Of a stretch of 64,000 nt of DNA, positions 36,481 to 44,918 are shown in pieces. The notes under the pieces were generated by a model. The model saw nothing but the letters and a program-made list of their open reading frames with translations, ran no database searches and was not told the origin of the DNA. The position numbers were made by a program, and so were the translations under genes. Origin of the DNA: an uncultured Parafilimonas sp. (GTDB lineage Bacteria; Bacteroidota; Bacteroidia; Chitinophagales; Chitinophagaceae); NCBI GenBank assembly GCA_937892395.1, contig CALAGJ010000146.1, forward strand, positions 1-64,000, given 5' to 3'. Position 1 is the first letter of the stretch. Each line of letters starts with the position of its first letter.

Positions 36481-37893
36481 TTATAGCGTTTCCAAAAATC
36501 GAATCACACTCGCTCTTTCATTCGCCGAAAGGCGCATATATATTTCCTTACTTTTACTTGCTTCACCTCCATGCCATAGTATAGCTTCTTCAATGTTTCT
36601 TGCTCTTCCATCATGCAATAATGAGGTATGACCATTTACCGTTTTAATTAATCCAATACCCCAAAGTGGTGGTGTACGCCATTCATTTCCATCTGCCAAA
36701 AAATCTGGTCTGCCATCTGCAAGGGCAGCACCCATATCGTGCAGCAGTAAATCAGTATATGGACGTATTTGCTGATTATTTAATTGCTCAGTGGCACTTA
36801 CTGTTTTAAAAGACGGGGTGTGGCATGCAGTACAATTTGATTTGAAGAATAATTGTTTGCCTTCAAGAACAGTGGGGTCACTTACACTTCTCCTGCCGGG
36901 CACTGCCAGTAAGCGCATATAGGTAACTACTCTATCCAAATCATCAGCCTCTATTTCGGGGCTACCACCATTTGGTAGCATGGAGTATTGAGCTGCTTGT
37001 ATAGCTGTGAGATTTTCATTGGTAAACAATGGATTGGTTATACCTATATCTCCCAAGAATGCACCTGCTGTTTGCTGTGCTAAGTCCGGTTGATTTGCTT
37101 TCCATCCAAAGCGGCCCATTACTGTGGCCTGTTTTTCTTCACTCCATACCATATTTGCTCTGCCACTGATGTTGTCACCATCTCTATCTAACTCATCCAC
37201 AGCTGCCAGCAGACTACTTTCAGGAATGGATTCCAATAATCCCAGACCCATAACCTGATTTGCAATACGTGGAGAATACAAAACATTGCCATGCAATGCA
37301 CCATAGCCCAAGTTGATAAAAGTATAAACAGGCTGCCTAAGTGAGTACTCAGTACCATCTGGATAGCTCCCTTTTACTTCTGTATAGGACACAGACACAT
37401 TGCCTTCTGGCGTTACCCCTTGTATGGATAAATTATTGAGTTGCCCACCATAATTTGGCTCCGCCAAAGGCCCACCATTTGAAGCTAAGCCGGGTATGCT
37501 TAGGCGAAATAATAAACCCTTCAACGGATCTGATGCAGTAAGTGGTGGCGCAGCTCTGCCATCTTTAGCATGACAACTGCCACAGCTCAACGCATTAAAC
37601 AGCACACCCAACCCATCTCTGGATGTGGCAGATGCAGGTGCCGTAATCCAGTTATTTCGAAAGAAAGAATTTCCTACTACAAAAGCATCTAATTGTGTAT
37701 TGCTCAGGCCCGGCACTTCATTGCCAAAGGCATTTTCGCCAAAATCAAAAGTGGTGGCATTTAGCCCACCACTATATTCTTCATTGGGCTCTGCCCTTAG
37801 TGTATTGTCGTCATTTTTATTACAAGCACTTATATATACTGTGCATACATAAAACGTTGTAATAGAACAAAGCGTTATAAATATTTTTTTCAT
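36481..37893 (-). CDS. di-haem oxidoreductase (DUF1111, MauG-like)
   Basis: A 470-residue exported protein with a signal/lipoprotein region (YISAC near residue 24) and two c-type haem motifs, CGSCH (about residue 101) and CTACH (about 357), typical of the DUF1111 'thiol oxidoreductase' family. Also seen: GLGLLESIPESSL, MGRFGWKANQPDL and LLHDGRARNIEEAILWHGGEA with conserved His and Glu. It starts 8 bases after the imelysin gene; this pair is common and is linked to iron uptake. Confidence 0.9.
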   Translation of the reverse strand: MKKIFITLCSITTFYVCTVYISACNKNDDNTLRAEPNEEYSGGLNATTFDFGENAFGNEVPGLSNTQLDAFVVGNSFFRNNWITAPASATSRDGLGVLFNALSCGSCHAKDGRAAPPLTASDPLKGLLFRLSIPGLASNGGPLAEPNYGGQLNNLSIQGVTPEGNVSVSYTEVKGSYPDGTEYSLRQPVYTFINLGYGALHGNVLYSPRIANQVMGLGLLESIPESSLLAAVDELDRDGDNISGRANMVWSEEKQATVMGRFGWKANQPDLAQQTAGAFLGDIGITNPLFTNENLTAIQAAQYSMLPNGGSPEIEADDLDRVVTYMRLLAVPGRRSVSDPTVLEGKQLFFKSNCTACHTPSFKTVSATEQLNNQQIRPYTDLLLHDMGAALADGRPDFLADGNEWRTPPLWGIGLIKTVNGHTSLLHDGRARNIEEAILWHGGEASKSKEIYMRLSANERASVIRFLETL

Positions 37894-37901
37894 GATTTCA
37901 T

Positions 37902-39059
37902 TTAGAAGCTGATGCTTATTCCAATTGAAAATACTGCATCTGCAATTTTATCAGATAAACTGCGTAGAGCATCTATGGCATCAGTTACCAAATTGCCCGG
38001 GTCGCCAATAATCTGCTGATCAAAGGGAGCAGGGATTGCAAACACTTTTGTACGTGCATCAGCCAGCTGATCCAGCACTGCCTGATTTTTTGCAGCATTT
38101 GCTATGGCCACAAGGTCTGATATACTTTTTCCACTTACAGTTGTACCATTGGTGCGAACATAAATGCCTTTGTACACATTATCAATTCCGGAAAAATTCA
38201 TGCGAATATCATTGTGTGTATTATCACTAAAGCAGCTGTGCTCATCTTCTTGATCTTGGTTGGTAAGTGCCACAGTCATACGCTCACCAGCCAATTCACC
38301 TTTGGACAAACTACCAATACCTCTCACAATAAATGTGAGGGCCGAATCTACATTTAGTGTATTTGTAAAATAGTCTCTATAGCTGCCACCTGTTTGCCAC
38401 TCACCTACCAAATAGGATAAATCATCCACCAATAAATCAGTAACTGTTTGCAAATATTGCTTTCTACGATCTTGATTGGAAGCCGTACCACTTCCATCGG
38501 TTACATAGTCTGTGTATGGCCGCTGACCCGCAGTAGATGCAGATAAATCCTGACCCCAAAGTAAAAATTCTATAGCATGAAAACCGGTAGCAATATTTGT
38601 TTCGCTACCATCTTCATTGGCATTGATTAAAATGTCTTTATTAATCACCGGAAAATCAATACTGTTGTTGATGATTCCTGTATTTGGATTAGATTGCACA
38701 TAGTCAATCCAGTTTTCATCCATAGGCCATGCATTAATCTGTCCTTCCGGACCATTTTCATCATCTATTGGGCCACCATAAAAGCGATAAGCCTCTGTTT
38801 GTCCATAAGGTAGGCGTGCATCTAACCATGCATTTTTACAGGCCTCAAAAGCAGTGGCTGTGGGGTTTGCAATGAATGCATCAATCTTTTCTTGCAGCAC
38901 TAATGCAGCATTATAACTATCTTCATAAGAAGCTGCCGCTATGGATGCATAATTATCAACAACAGCTTTTTTATCGGTATCGTTAATGTCCGTATTGGAG
39001 TTTTCTTTTTTGCAAGCAAATAGCAATACACAAAGCAGCAATATAAATGTATTTTTCAT
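37902..39059 (-). CDS. imelysin-family lipoprotein (iron-regulated, IrpA/ICMP-like)
   Basis: A 385-residue lipoprotein (LLFAC, Cys16) of the imelysin fold, with the family GxHxxE motif in GFHAIEFLLWGQD (about residues 160-170). Imelysins bind iron or haem-related ligands at the cell surface; despite the old name, peptidase activity is not established. First gene of the operon with the DUF1111 protein, which supports a shared role in iron acquisition. Confidence 0.9.
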   Translation of the reverse strand: MKNTFILLLCVLLFACKKENSNTDINDTDKKAVVDNYASIAAASYEDSYNAALVLQEKIDAFIANPTATAFEACKNAWLDARLPYGQTEAYRFYGGPIDDENGPEGQINAWPMDENWIDYVQSNPNTGIINNSIDFPVINKDILINANEDGSETNIATGFHAIEFLLWGQDLSASTAGQRPYTDYVTDGSGTASNQDRRKQYLQTVTDLLVDDLSYLVGEWQTGGSYRDYFTNTLNVDSALTFIVRGIGSLSKGELAGERMTVALTNQDQEDEHSCFSDNTHNDIRMNFSGIDNVYKGIYVRTNGTTVSGKSISDLVAIANAAKNQAVLDQLADARTKVFAIPAPFDQQIIGDPGNLVTDAIDALRSLSDKIADAVFSIGISISF

Positions 39060-39162
39060 ATTTTTTTTGCAAAGGAGCAGCTTATTGGCATGAATGACAA
39101 AGCATACAGGTAAATAGATTTACTAAATGCGGAAAGAGATATTGCAATTGGAACTAAATGAT

Positions 39163-40197
39163 CTATAAAATATTGACCTCACGCTCCAAAAGAATTCCAT
39201 ATTTCTCATACACAGATTGAAGAATAGATTCACTGAGAAAATAAATTTGATTGCCCGTAGCTTTTCCATAATTCACCAATACCAATGCTTGCAGAGGATG
39301 GCAGCCTGCATCCCCATTTCGGTAGCCCTTCCAACTTTGATTTTCATGTGGACCAGAATGTTCAATTAACCATCCGGCAGGAATTTTATATCGCCCTTCG
39401 GGCAATGAATAGCGTGGTATATCAGGAAATTTTTCGAATAGTTTTTTCGAATTTTCTATGGATAGCTCCGGGTTTTTAAAGAAGCTACCCGCATTGCCCG
39501 TGAGGGCAGGATCAGGCAGTTTACTACTCCTTATTTGAATGACTGCTTTTGCAATATGGCTGATACTTAGCCCTTCTACTCCCATACGCTCCAGCTCTTG
39601 TTGTATGGCACCATAGCTTGTTTTAAATATAGGCTTTTTATTTAGCTGAAAAGTTACGCTACAAATGATAAATCGCCCTTTGTGCTTATGTTTAAATATG
39701 CTTTCTCTATATCCAAATGCACAATCGGCATGTGTAAACTGAACTAATTTTTTATCCTGTGTATCCCATGCAGTTAATTCGTAAAACACATCTTTTAATT
39801 CCACTCCATATGCACCAATGTTTTGCATGGGGCCTGCGCCACAATTGCCGGGTATCAAACTGAGATTTTCAAGCCCTGCATAGTTTCGCTCCACACACCA
39901 GCAAACAAATTGGTGCCAGTTTTCCCCAGCCGCTGCTCGTACAAAATAATGGGTATCATTTTCAGACAGAAGTTCTATGCCTCGTAGTTCATTTTTTAAT
40001 ACATATCCATCCACATCTTTCGATAGTAAAATATTGCTGCCACCACCCAGTATCAATATTGATTTATTTTTTTGTTGGATGTAGGCCAATTGCTCAGCAA
40101 GCAAATTGATGGTATCAAATCTTGCAAACCATCTTGCACTATTGTCAATGCCAAAAGTATTGTAGGGCTTCAACGAAATATTTTCCTCAAAATACAT
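39163..40197 (-). CDS. murB: UDP-N-acetylenolpyruvoylglucosamine reductase
   Basis: A 344-residue FAD enzyme of peptidoglycan precursor synthesis (UDP-MurNAc formation). Motifs: NISLKPYNTFGID, ILGGGSNILL, ENLSLIPGNCGAGPMQNIGAYGVE, FGYRESIFK, GNAGSFFKNP and IPAGWLIEHSG. Length fits type I MurB. ATG 40197 begins the conserved start; the longer frame adds 17 unconserved residues. Confidence 0.95.
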   Translation of the reverse strand: MYFEENISLKPYNTFGIDNSARWFARFDTINLLAEQLAYIQQKNKSILILGGGSNILLSKDVDGYVLKNELRGIELLSENDTHYFVRAAAGENWHQFVCWCVERNYAGLENLSLIPGNCGAGPMQNIGAYGVELKDVFYELTAWDTQDKKLVQFTHADCAFGYRESIFKHKHKGRFIICSVTFQLNKKPIFKTSYGAIQQELERMGVEGLSISHIAKAVIQIRSSKLPDPALTGNAGSFFKNPELSIENSKKLFEKFPDIPRYSLPEGRYKIPAGWLIEHSGPHENQSWKGYRNGDAGCHPLQALVLVNYGKATGNQIYFLSESILQSVYEKYGILLEREVNIL

Positions 40198-40286
40198 GCG
40201 GTAAAAATATGGGTAATATTGCGCCACAGGCGCACCAAAAAATTTCAAAATAAAAGAAAGGTACTTTTTGGTGTATGCACCCCATT

Positions 40287-40961
40287 TTATCTTAGTGCTT
40301 CCATAAATACGCTGCCGGAAGGAGCAACAGAGGGATCAAAATATTGGGTCAAATTTCCGGATCTGTCAATGAGGTATTTACTAAAATTCCAAGCGGGTGC
40401 TTTACTACACCATCCATTTTGTTTTGCATCGCTCAGCCAGCTAAATACTTTGTTTTGATTTAGAGCTTTGATTACTGTCGATTTTTGCATTAAAGGAAAT
40501 TCAACACCATAATTCATTTTACAAAAATCTGCAATGTCGGCATTGGTTCCCTTCTCTTGTGCTTTAAAATCGTTGGCAGGAAAACCCAGTATCACTAAGT
40601 CATTACGCTCTGCGGCATATAAATCTTGTAATTCTTTGTACTGTCCGGTAAAACCACAATCGCTGGCAGTATTTACAATTAGTACTTTTTTACCACGGAG
40701 GGTTTCAAAATGTAAAGTATCTCCATTATTTAGCACTGCTGAAAGTGAATAGAACGAAATGGGTGGCACGATTACGTTTGAAGGCTTTGTGAGCTGTTTG
40801 CCTTTTTGCAATTTCATGAGTACCGGATAAAATGCACGAAGCATTTGCTGTCGTATGGTCATACCTTTCGAATCCTTGTTTGAAATGAGAACCCAAGTTA
40901 CTAACAGTATAACTATGCAGATAGTTGACAGTAATATTTTTTTAATTGCTTTACTCCACAT
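40287..40961 (-). CDS. glutathione peroxidase family protein with N-terminal membrane anchor
   Basis: A 224-residue protein with an N-terminal membrane helix or signal (about 7-25) and a GPx domain. The peroxidatic cysteine is in VNTASDCGFTGQYKELQ, and the family FPANDF and WNFSKYLID motifs are present. Bacterial members of this type usually reduce lipid or hydrogen peroxides with thioredoxin. The anchor puts it in the periplasmic space. Confidence 0.9.
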   Translation of the reverse strand: MWSKAIKKILLSTICIVILLVTWVLISNKDSKGMTIRQQMLRAFYPVLMKLQKGKQLTKPSNVIVPPISFYSLSAVLNNGDTLHFETLRGKKVLIVNTASDCGFTGQYKELQDLYAAERNDLVILGFPANDFKAQEKGTNADIADFCKMNYGVEFPLMQKSTVIKALNQNKVFSWLSDAKQNGWCSKAPAWNFSKYLIDRSGNLTQYFDPSVAPSGSVFMEALR

Positions 40962-41008
40962 CTTCGTAGTTAATTCTTCAATTAATATTTGATTAAATGC
41001 AGCGCAGG

Positions 41009-41719
41009 CTATGCATGCAGCATATTAAAAACAAATACAGCTATTAAGCCTCCGGCAATGGGACCCACCACAGGTATCCATCCATAAGACCATTGACTAC
41101 TGCCTTTATTGGCAATGGGCAGAATGCTGTGCACTATGCGTGGTCCGGCATCTCTTGCTGGATTGATAGCATAGCCGGTGGGGCCACCCAAACTCAATCC
41201 TATACCCAGTACTAACAATGCTACCGGTAGGGCATCTAAAGCCCCCAAACTTTGTGCAGGTCCTGTTATAAAAAGCACACCCAACACCAGTGCAAAGGTT
41301 CCTATTATTTCTGTTGTAAGATTATACCATATATTTTGTATTGCCGGACCTGTGCAGAATACGGCCAGCTTTGTAGCAGCATCTTCTGTAGCATCAAAAT
41401 GTTGTTTGTACGCAATCCATACCACTAATGCTCCAAGCATGGCTCCACAAAACTGAGCTAATATGTAAAGTGGTACAATATTCCAATCAAATTTGCCCGC
41501 CGATGCCAATGCTATTGTAACTGCCGGATTCAAATGTGCACCACTTGCCGCCGCCGATGCATACACACCTACAAAAACTGCTATGGCCCATCCAAATGTA
41601 ACCGCTAAAAAGCCTGCACCATTGCCTTTTGTTTTGTTTAAAATCACATTTGCCACAACACCATCACCCAATACTATCAAAAAAAATGTACCTATTAATT
41701 CTCCGGTAATACTATTCAT
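41009..41719 (-). CDS. glpF: aquaglyceroporin / glycerol facilitator
   Basis: A 236-residue six-helix MIP channel. Both NPA boxes are present (HLNPAVTIA near residue 65, INPARDAGPR near 190); the Asp after the second box marks a glycerol-conducting channel rather than a strict aquaporin. It lies 9 bases downstream of glpD on the same strand, so uptake and oxidation of glycerol are encoded together. No glycerol kinase gene is seen in the window. Confidence 0.93.
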   Translation of the reverse strand: MNSITGELIGTFFLIVLGDGVVANVILNKTKGNGAGFLAVTFGWAIAVFVGVYASAAASGAHLNPAVTIALASAGKFDWNIVPLYILAQFCGAMLGALVVWIAYKQHFDATEDAATKLAVFCTGPAIQNIWYNLTTEIIGTFALVLGVLFITGPAQSLGALDALPVALLVLGIGLSLGGPTGYAINPARDAGPRIVHSILPIANKGSSQWSYGWIPVVGPIAGGLIAVFVFNMLHA

Positions 41720-41728
41720 ATAATTTAT

Positions 41729-43195
41729 TTAGTTGATGATATGCTGCTGTGCAATGTCTGCAAACTCCTTTTCCTGCTGTATTATCCAAAGTTCATCTTT
41801 TTCAAGAATGGCTGCCATGTGTGTAGCTATTTGTTTGCTGACAGATAGGGCTGCATGTGCATCCAATAATAAAAGCCTGCTCCGCCTACTCAGTATATCT
41901 TCTACTGTACAGGCCATTTCCTGTTGGATAAAATACAGTACCGTTTCATAATCATATTCCATACTGTCCGTAATGGAAATACCGGGCTCAGATATATGTA
42001 ATTGTTGGGTAATGCAATCTGCTTGTGGTAGCTTACCGGCGAATACAGCATTGTTTACAGCATCTTCTGCCATTTTTCTATAGGTTGTCCATTTGCCACC
42101 CGTTACGGTTACTAAGTTATTTTTAGATACTATGATAGTATGATCTCTATTGAGTAGGGCAGTTTTTTTTATGCCTTTTTGTTTGACCAAGGGTCTTAAA
42201 CCTGCAAAACTACTACGGATGTCTTTTTTAGAAATTGCATTTCGAAAATAACGATTGGCATGTGCTATCAGGTAGTCAATTTCTTCATCCAGAGGCTTTG
42301 GTTCGTATTCTATTTTTGAAACAGGAGTATCTGTAGTACCAATGATTATTTTGCCATACCAAGGCACGGCAAACAGTACCCTGCCATCATCCGTTTTAGG
42401 AATCATCATGGCAGCATCGCAGGGAAAACGGTCTGCGTCTACAACAATATGCACCCCTTGAGATGGGCTCACTATGGCTTCATGTTGCTCCTCATCCATT
42501 TGCATAATGCTATCTGCAAAAACGCCGGTAGCATTGATCACCATTCTACCATATACTTGTATTTCGGTGTTGTTGATGGCATCATAAGCATCTACACCCA
42601 CAAGCTTTCCCATTTTTTTTATCAGCCCTGTTACCTTGCAATGGTTGAGCATTCTTGCCCCTTGGCGATAGGCCGTTCTGGCAATGTCAATGGCCAGCCG
42701 TGCATCATCAAACTGTCCATCGTAGTAGCAAATGCCACCACTCAGATTTTTAGAAGCAATGCCATGCAACAGCGATATCGTATTTTTTTTATTGAGCCAT
42801 TTTGTAGCACCCAAAGATTTTTTGCCCGCCATCATATCATAGAGGGTAAGTCCACTGCCATAATACATTTTTTGCATCCAACTAAATGTCGGTACTACAA
42901 AGGGCATCACATTGCATACATGAGCTGCATTGTTCATTAACCAACCCCTTTCCTGTAGGGCTTCTTTTACTAATTTTATATTGCCTTGAGCCAAATAGCG
43001 TACTCCGCCATGTACTAACTTAGTAGAGCGGCTACTGGTGCCTTGTGCAAAGTCGTTTGCTTCCAAAAGACAGACTGTATAACCTCGGGAAGCAGCGTCC
43101 AAAGCAGCCCCAAGACCGGTGGCACCTCCGCCAATAATCAGGAGGTCAAACATTTCATTTTTTGCTATTTCCTGTAGTACCTGAGCTCTATTCAT
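41729..43195 (-). CDS. glpD: glycerol-3-phosphate dehydrogenase (FAD, respiratory)
   Basis: A 488-residue flavoprotein that oxidises glycerol-3-phosphate to dihydroxyacetone phosphate and feeds electrons to quinone. FAD motif FDLLIIGGGATGLGAALDAASRG, then GTSSRSTKLVHGGVRYLAQG, INATGVFAD, GTTDTP and VTGGKWTTYRKMAEDAV. ATG 43195 (MNRAQ) is preferred; an in-frame ATG at 43228 is possible. First gene of the glpD-glpF pair. Confidence 0.93.
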   Translation of the reverse strand: MNRAQVLQEIAKNEMFDLLIIGGGATGLGAALDAASRGYTVCLLEANDFAQGTSSRSTKLVHGGVRYLAQGNIKLVKEALQERGWLMNNAAHVCNVMPFVVPTFSWMQKMYYGSGLTLYDMMAGKKSLGATKWLNKKNTISLLHGIASKNLSGGICYYDGQFDDARLAIDIARTAYRQGARMLNHCKVTGLIKKMGKLVGVDAYDAINNTEIQVYGRMVINATGVFADSIMQMDEEQHEAIVSPSQGVHIVVDADRFPCDAAMMIPKTDDGRVLFAVPWYGKIIIGTTDTPVSKIEYEPKPLDEEIDYLIAHANRYFRNAISKKDIRSSFAGLRPLVKQKGIKKTALLNRDHTIIVSKNNLVTVTGGKWTTYRKMAEDAVNNAVFAGKLPQADCITQQLHISEPGISITDSMEYDYETVLYFIQQEMACTVEDILSRRSRLLLLDAHAALSVSKQIATHMAAILEKDELWIIQQEKEFADIAQQHIIN

Positions 43196-43228
43196 AAAAG
43201 ATATGGCTTGCAAATAAAAGGTTTTCAA

Positions 43229-43691
43229 TGCAGGTGTAGGAATACATATAAGAATTGGGCAAATTCTTTTTTGAGCTGTTGTTTATTCAAACAGAAGTAT
43301 TGTGGTATATGGCAGTGGGCATACAATAGTATTATGTAATTTTTGGAGTAAGGTTGACCTAAGCGGAGGGGAGTGAATTTAATTAGTAGCTTATGGAGTA
43401 AATTTGGATTAGCCCCCTAATGGGGGAATGCCCAAGCACGCCCCATTTTATTTTATGAGGCTACAATAGCTACTTTTTCATGTTTATTTTCAGATACGTA
43501 TATAGAGGTGATATACAGAATCGGATAGAGTGCAAATTCAACCCATCAAATTTTTATAGCATGATTGGCCCATTTATTTTAGCTGCCGTCTATTGGGCAT
43601 TAAGATGGTCCTTTTTTTCTTATTCTTGTACTTTTAAAATTGGTTTTTAGACAGATTGACCTTGGTGGTAGTAAATCCAAGATTTCACTAA
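43229..43691. other. intergenic region with a hairpin repeat
   Basis: About 460 bases upstream of glpD and of the small ORF at 43692. Apart from the GC-rich hairpin at 43412 I see no gene, RNA or clear promoter. Confidence 0.4.
43412..43447. repeat. GC-rich hairpin repeat (ccccctaatggggg type)
   Basis: CCCCC TAAT GGGGG followed by AATGCCCAAGCACGC. The order hairpin + AATGC(C/T)CAAGCACG is the same as at 33676, so both belong to one dispersed family. Confidence 0.5.
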
Positions 43692-43844
43692 ATGAGCAAG
43701 GACGAATTTTTAAACCTTTTACGAAAATCTTCTGCACATGCTTATGACTTTGTAAAAGAATATGTGCTCGACCAATTAGCAAAAGATTTTAAATACACAG
43801 TTATTTTAAATGCCTCAGATGACGACCCCAAATTATTGCTATAG
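43692..43844 (+). CDS. small protein (50 residues), function unknown
   Basis: Open frame from ATG 43692 to TAG 43844, starting MSKDEFLNLLRKSSAHAYDF and ending ILNASDDDPKLLL. Amphipathic helix followed by a possible strand pair. The amino-acid composition is coding-like and unlike the flanking non-coding DNA. It ends 44 bases before the AraC-type regulator on the same strand. It may be a real small protein or the remaining N-terminal part of a longer gene. Confidence 0.5.
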   Translation: MSKDEFLNLLRKSSAHAYDFVKEYVLDQLAKDFKYTVILNASDDDPKLLL

Positions 43845-43888
43845 TTTGATATTTATTTTTAAATAGTTTCAAAAACATACACTAAAAA

Positions 43889-44791
43889 ATGCAAGAAGAG
43901 TATATAAGAAGAATCAATACGGTGTTGACATATATTGAGGAAAATTTGCATGCAGAATTGTCATTACAAACTATTTCTAATATCGCATTTTATTCTCCAT
44001 TTCATGTACACAGATTGTTTAAAGCCATCACAAACGAAACTTTAAATGCCTATATCACAAGAAAAAGAATAGAGCAAACAGCACTACTGTTAGTGCACCA
44101 TAAGGAATATAGTATTGGTGCTATTGCTGATAAATATGGCTTTCAAAATGACGCTACATTTTCAAGAACATTTAAAAAAATATATGGGCAGAGTCCATCT
44201 GCGTTTCGTAAATCAAATTTGAATAATTTCAGCAAGATTGGTAAAGCAAATAGCAAGATTGGTCAAAATAATTTTATCTCTGAAGAATACCTTTGCAATA
44301 TTATAAGTCTTAAAAACTGGATAAAAATGAATGCAAAAATTGAAATAAAAGAGATGCCTGTCATGAACTTAGCTTATGTAACTCAAATTGGTATGGATGG
44401 CTTAGAAAATGCCTTTTATAAAATAGTGAAATGGGCCACACCAAAGAATCTGCTTTCTATGCCCAATACTAATATATGCAGGCTTTTTCATGATAGCTTT
44501 AGGATAACGGATGCAGATAAAGTAAGAATGAGTATTGGCATTAGAACAGACCAGCATGTAGCTGTAGATGGTGAAGTAGGTTTTACTAAAATTGAGCAGG
44601 GAAAAAATATTGTGGGGCATTTTATTATAGAACCAAAAGAATTTGAACAGTCTTGGAGTAGTTTGTTTATTTGGATGAATGAAAATGGCTACAAAAAAGC
44701 AGACAGATATCCTTATGAAATTTATTATAATAATGTTAATGAACACCCTGAGAAGAAGTGCATTGTTGACCTCATCATTCCAATTGAATAA
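43889..44791 (+). CDS. AraC-family regulator with GyrI-like effector domain
   Basis: A 300-residue transcription factor. Residues 5-108 hold the double helix-turn-helix of AraC proteins (LSLQTISNIAFYSPFHVHRLFKAIT and IGAIADKYGFQNDATFSRTFKKIYGQSPSAFR). Residues about 150-300 form a GyrI/SbmC-like ligand-binding domain (IEIKEMPVMNLAYVTQIG, DGEVGFTKIEQG, PYEIYYNN). Members often control efflux or stress genes; no target is evident here. Confidence 0.9.
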   Translation: MQEEYIRRINTVLTYIEENLHAELSLQTISNIAFYSPFHVHRLFKAITNETLNAYITRKRIEQTALLLVHHKEYSIGAIADKYGFQNDATFSRTFKKIYGQSPSAFRKSNLNNFSKIGKANSKIGQNNFISEEYLCNIISLKNWIKMNAKIEIKEMPVMNLAYVTQIGMDGLENAFYKIVKWATPKNLLSMPNTNICRLFHDSFRITDADKVRMSIGIRTDQHVAVDGEVGFTKIEQGKNIVGHFIIEPKEFEQSWSSLFIWMNENGYKKADRYPYEIYYNNVNEHPEKKCIVDLIIPIE

Positions 44792-44918
44792 GCCAAAAAA
44801 TGAATTGTCTTATATCAATATTTGCACATCAATTGTTTGTACTCCATGCATTAAAACCCAATGAATACGGCACTTCATGACTTGCATGCCCCATTTTTAT
44901 ATATCACAATTTGAACGC

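Noticed and set aside
39389..39409. Copy of the cgccctacgggcaatg repeat inside murB
   Set aside because: It encodes a segment (LPEGR) that fits the normal MurB alignment and length, so it is coincidental similarity.
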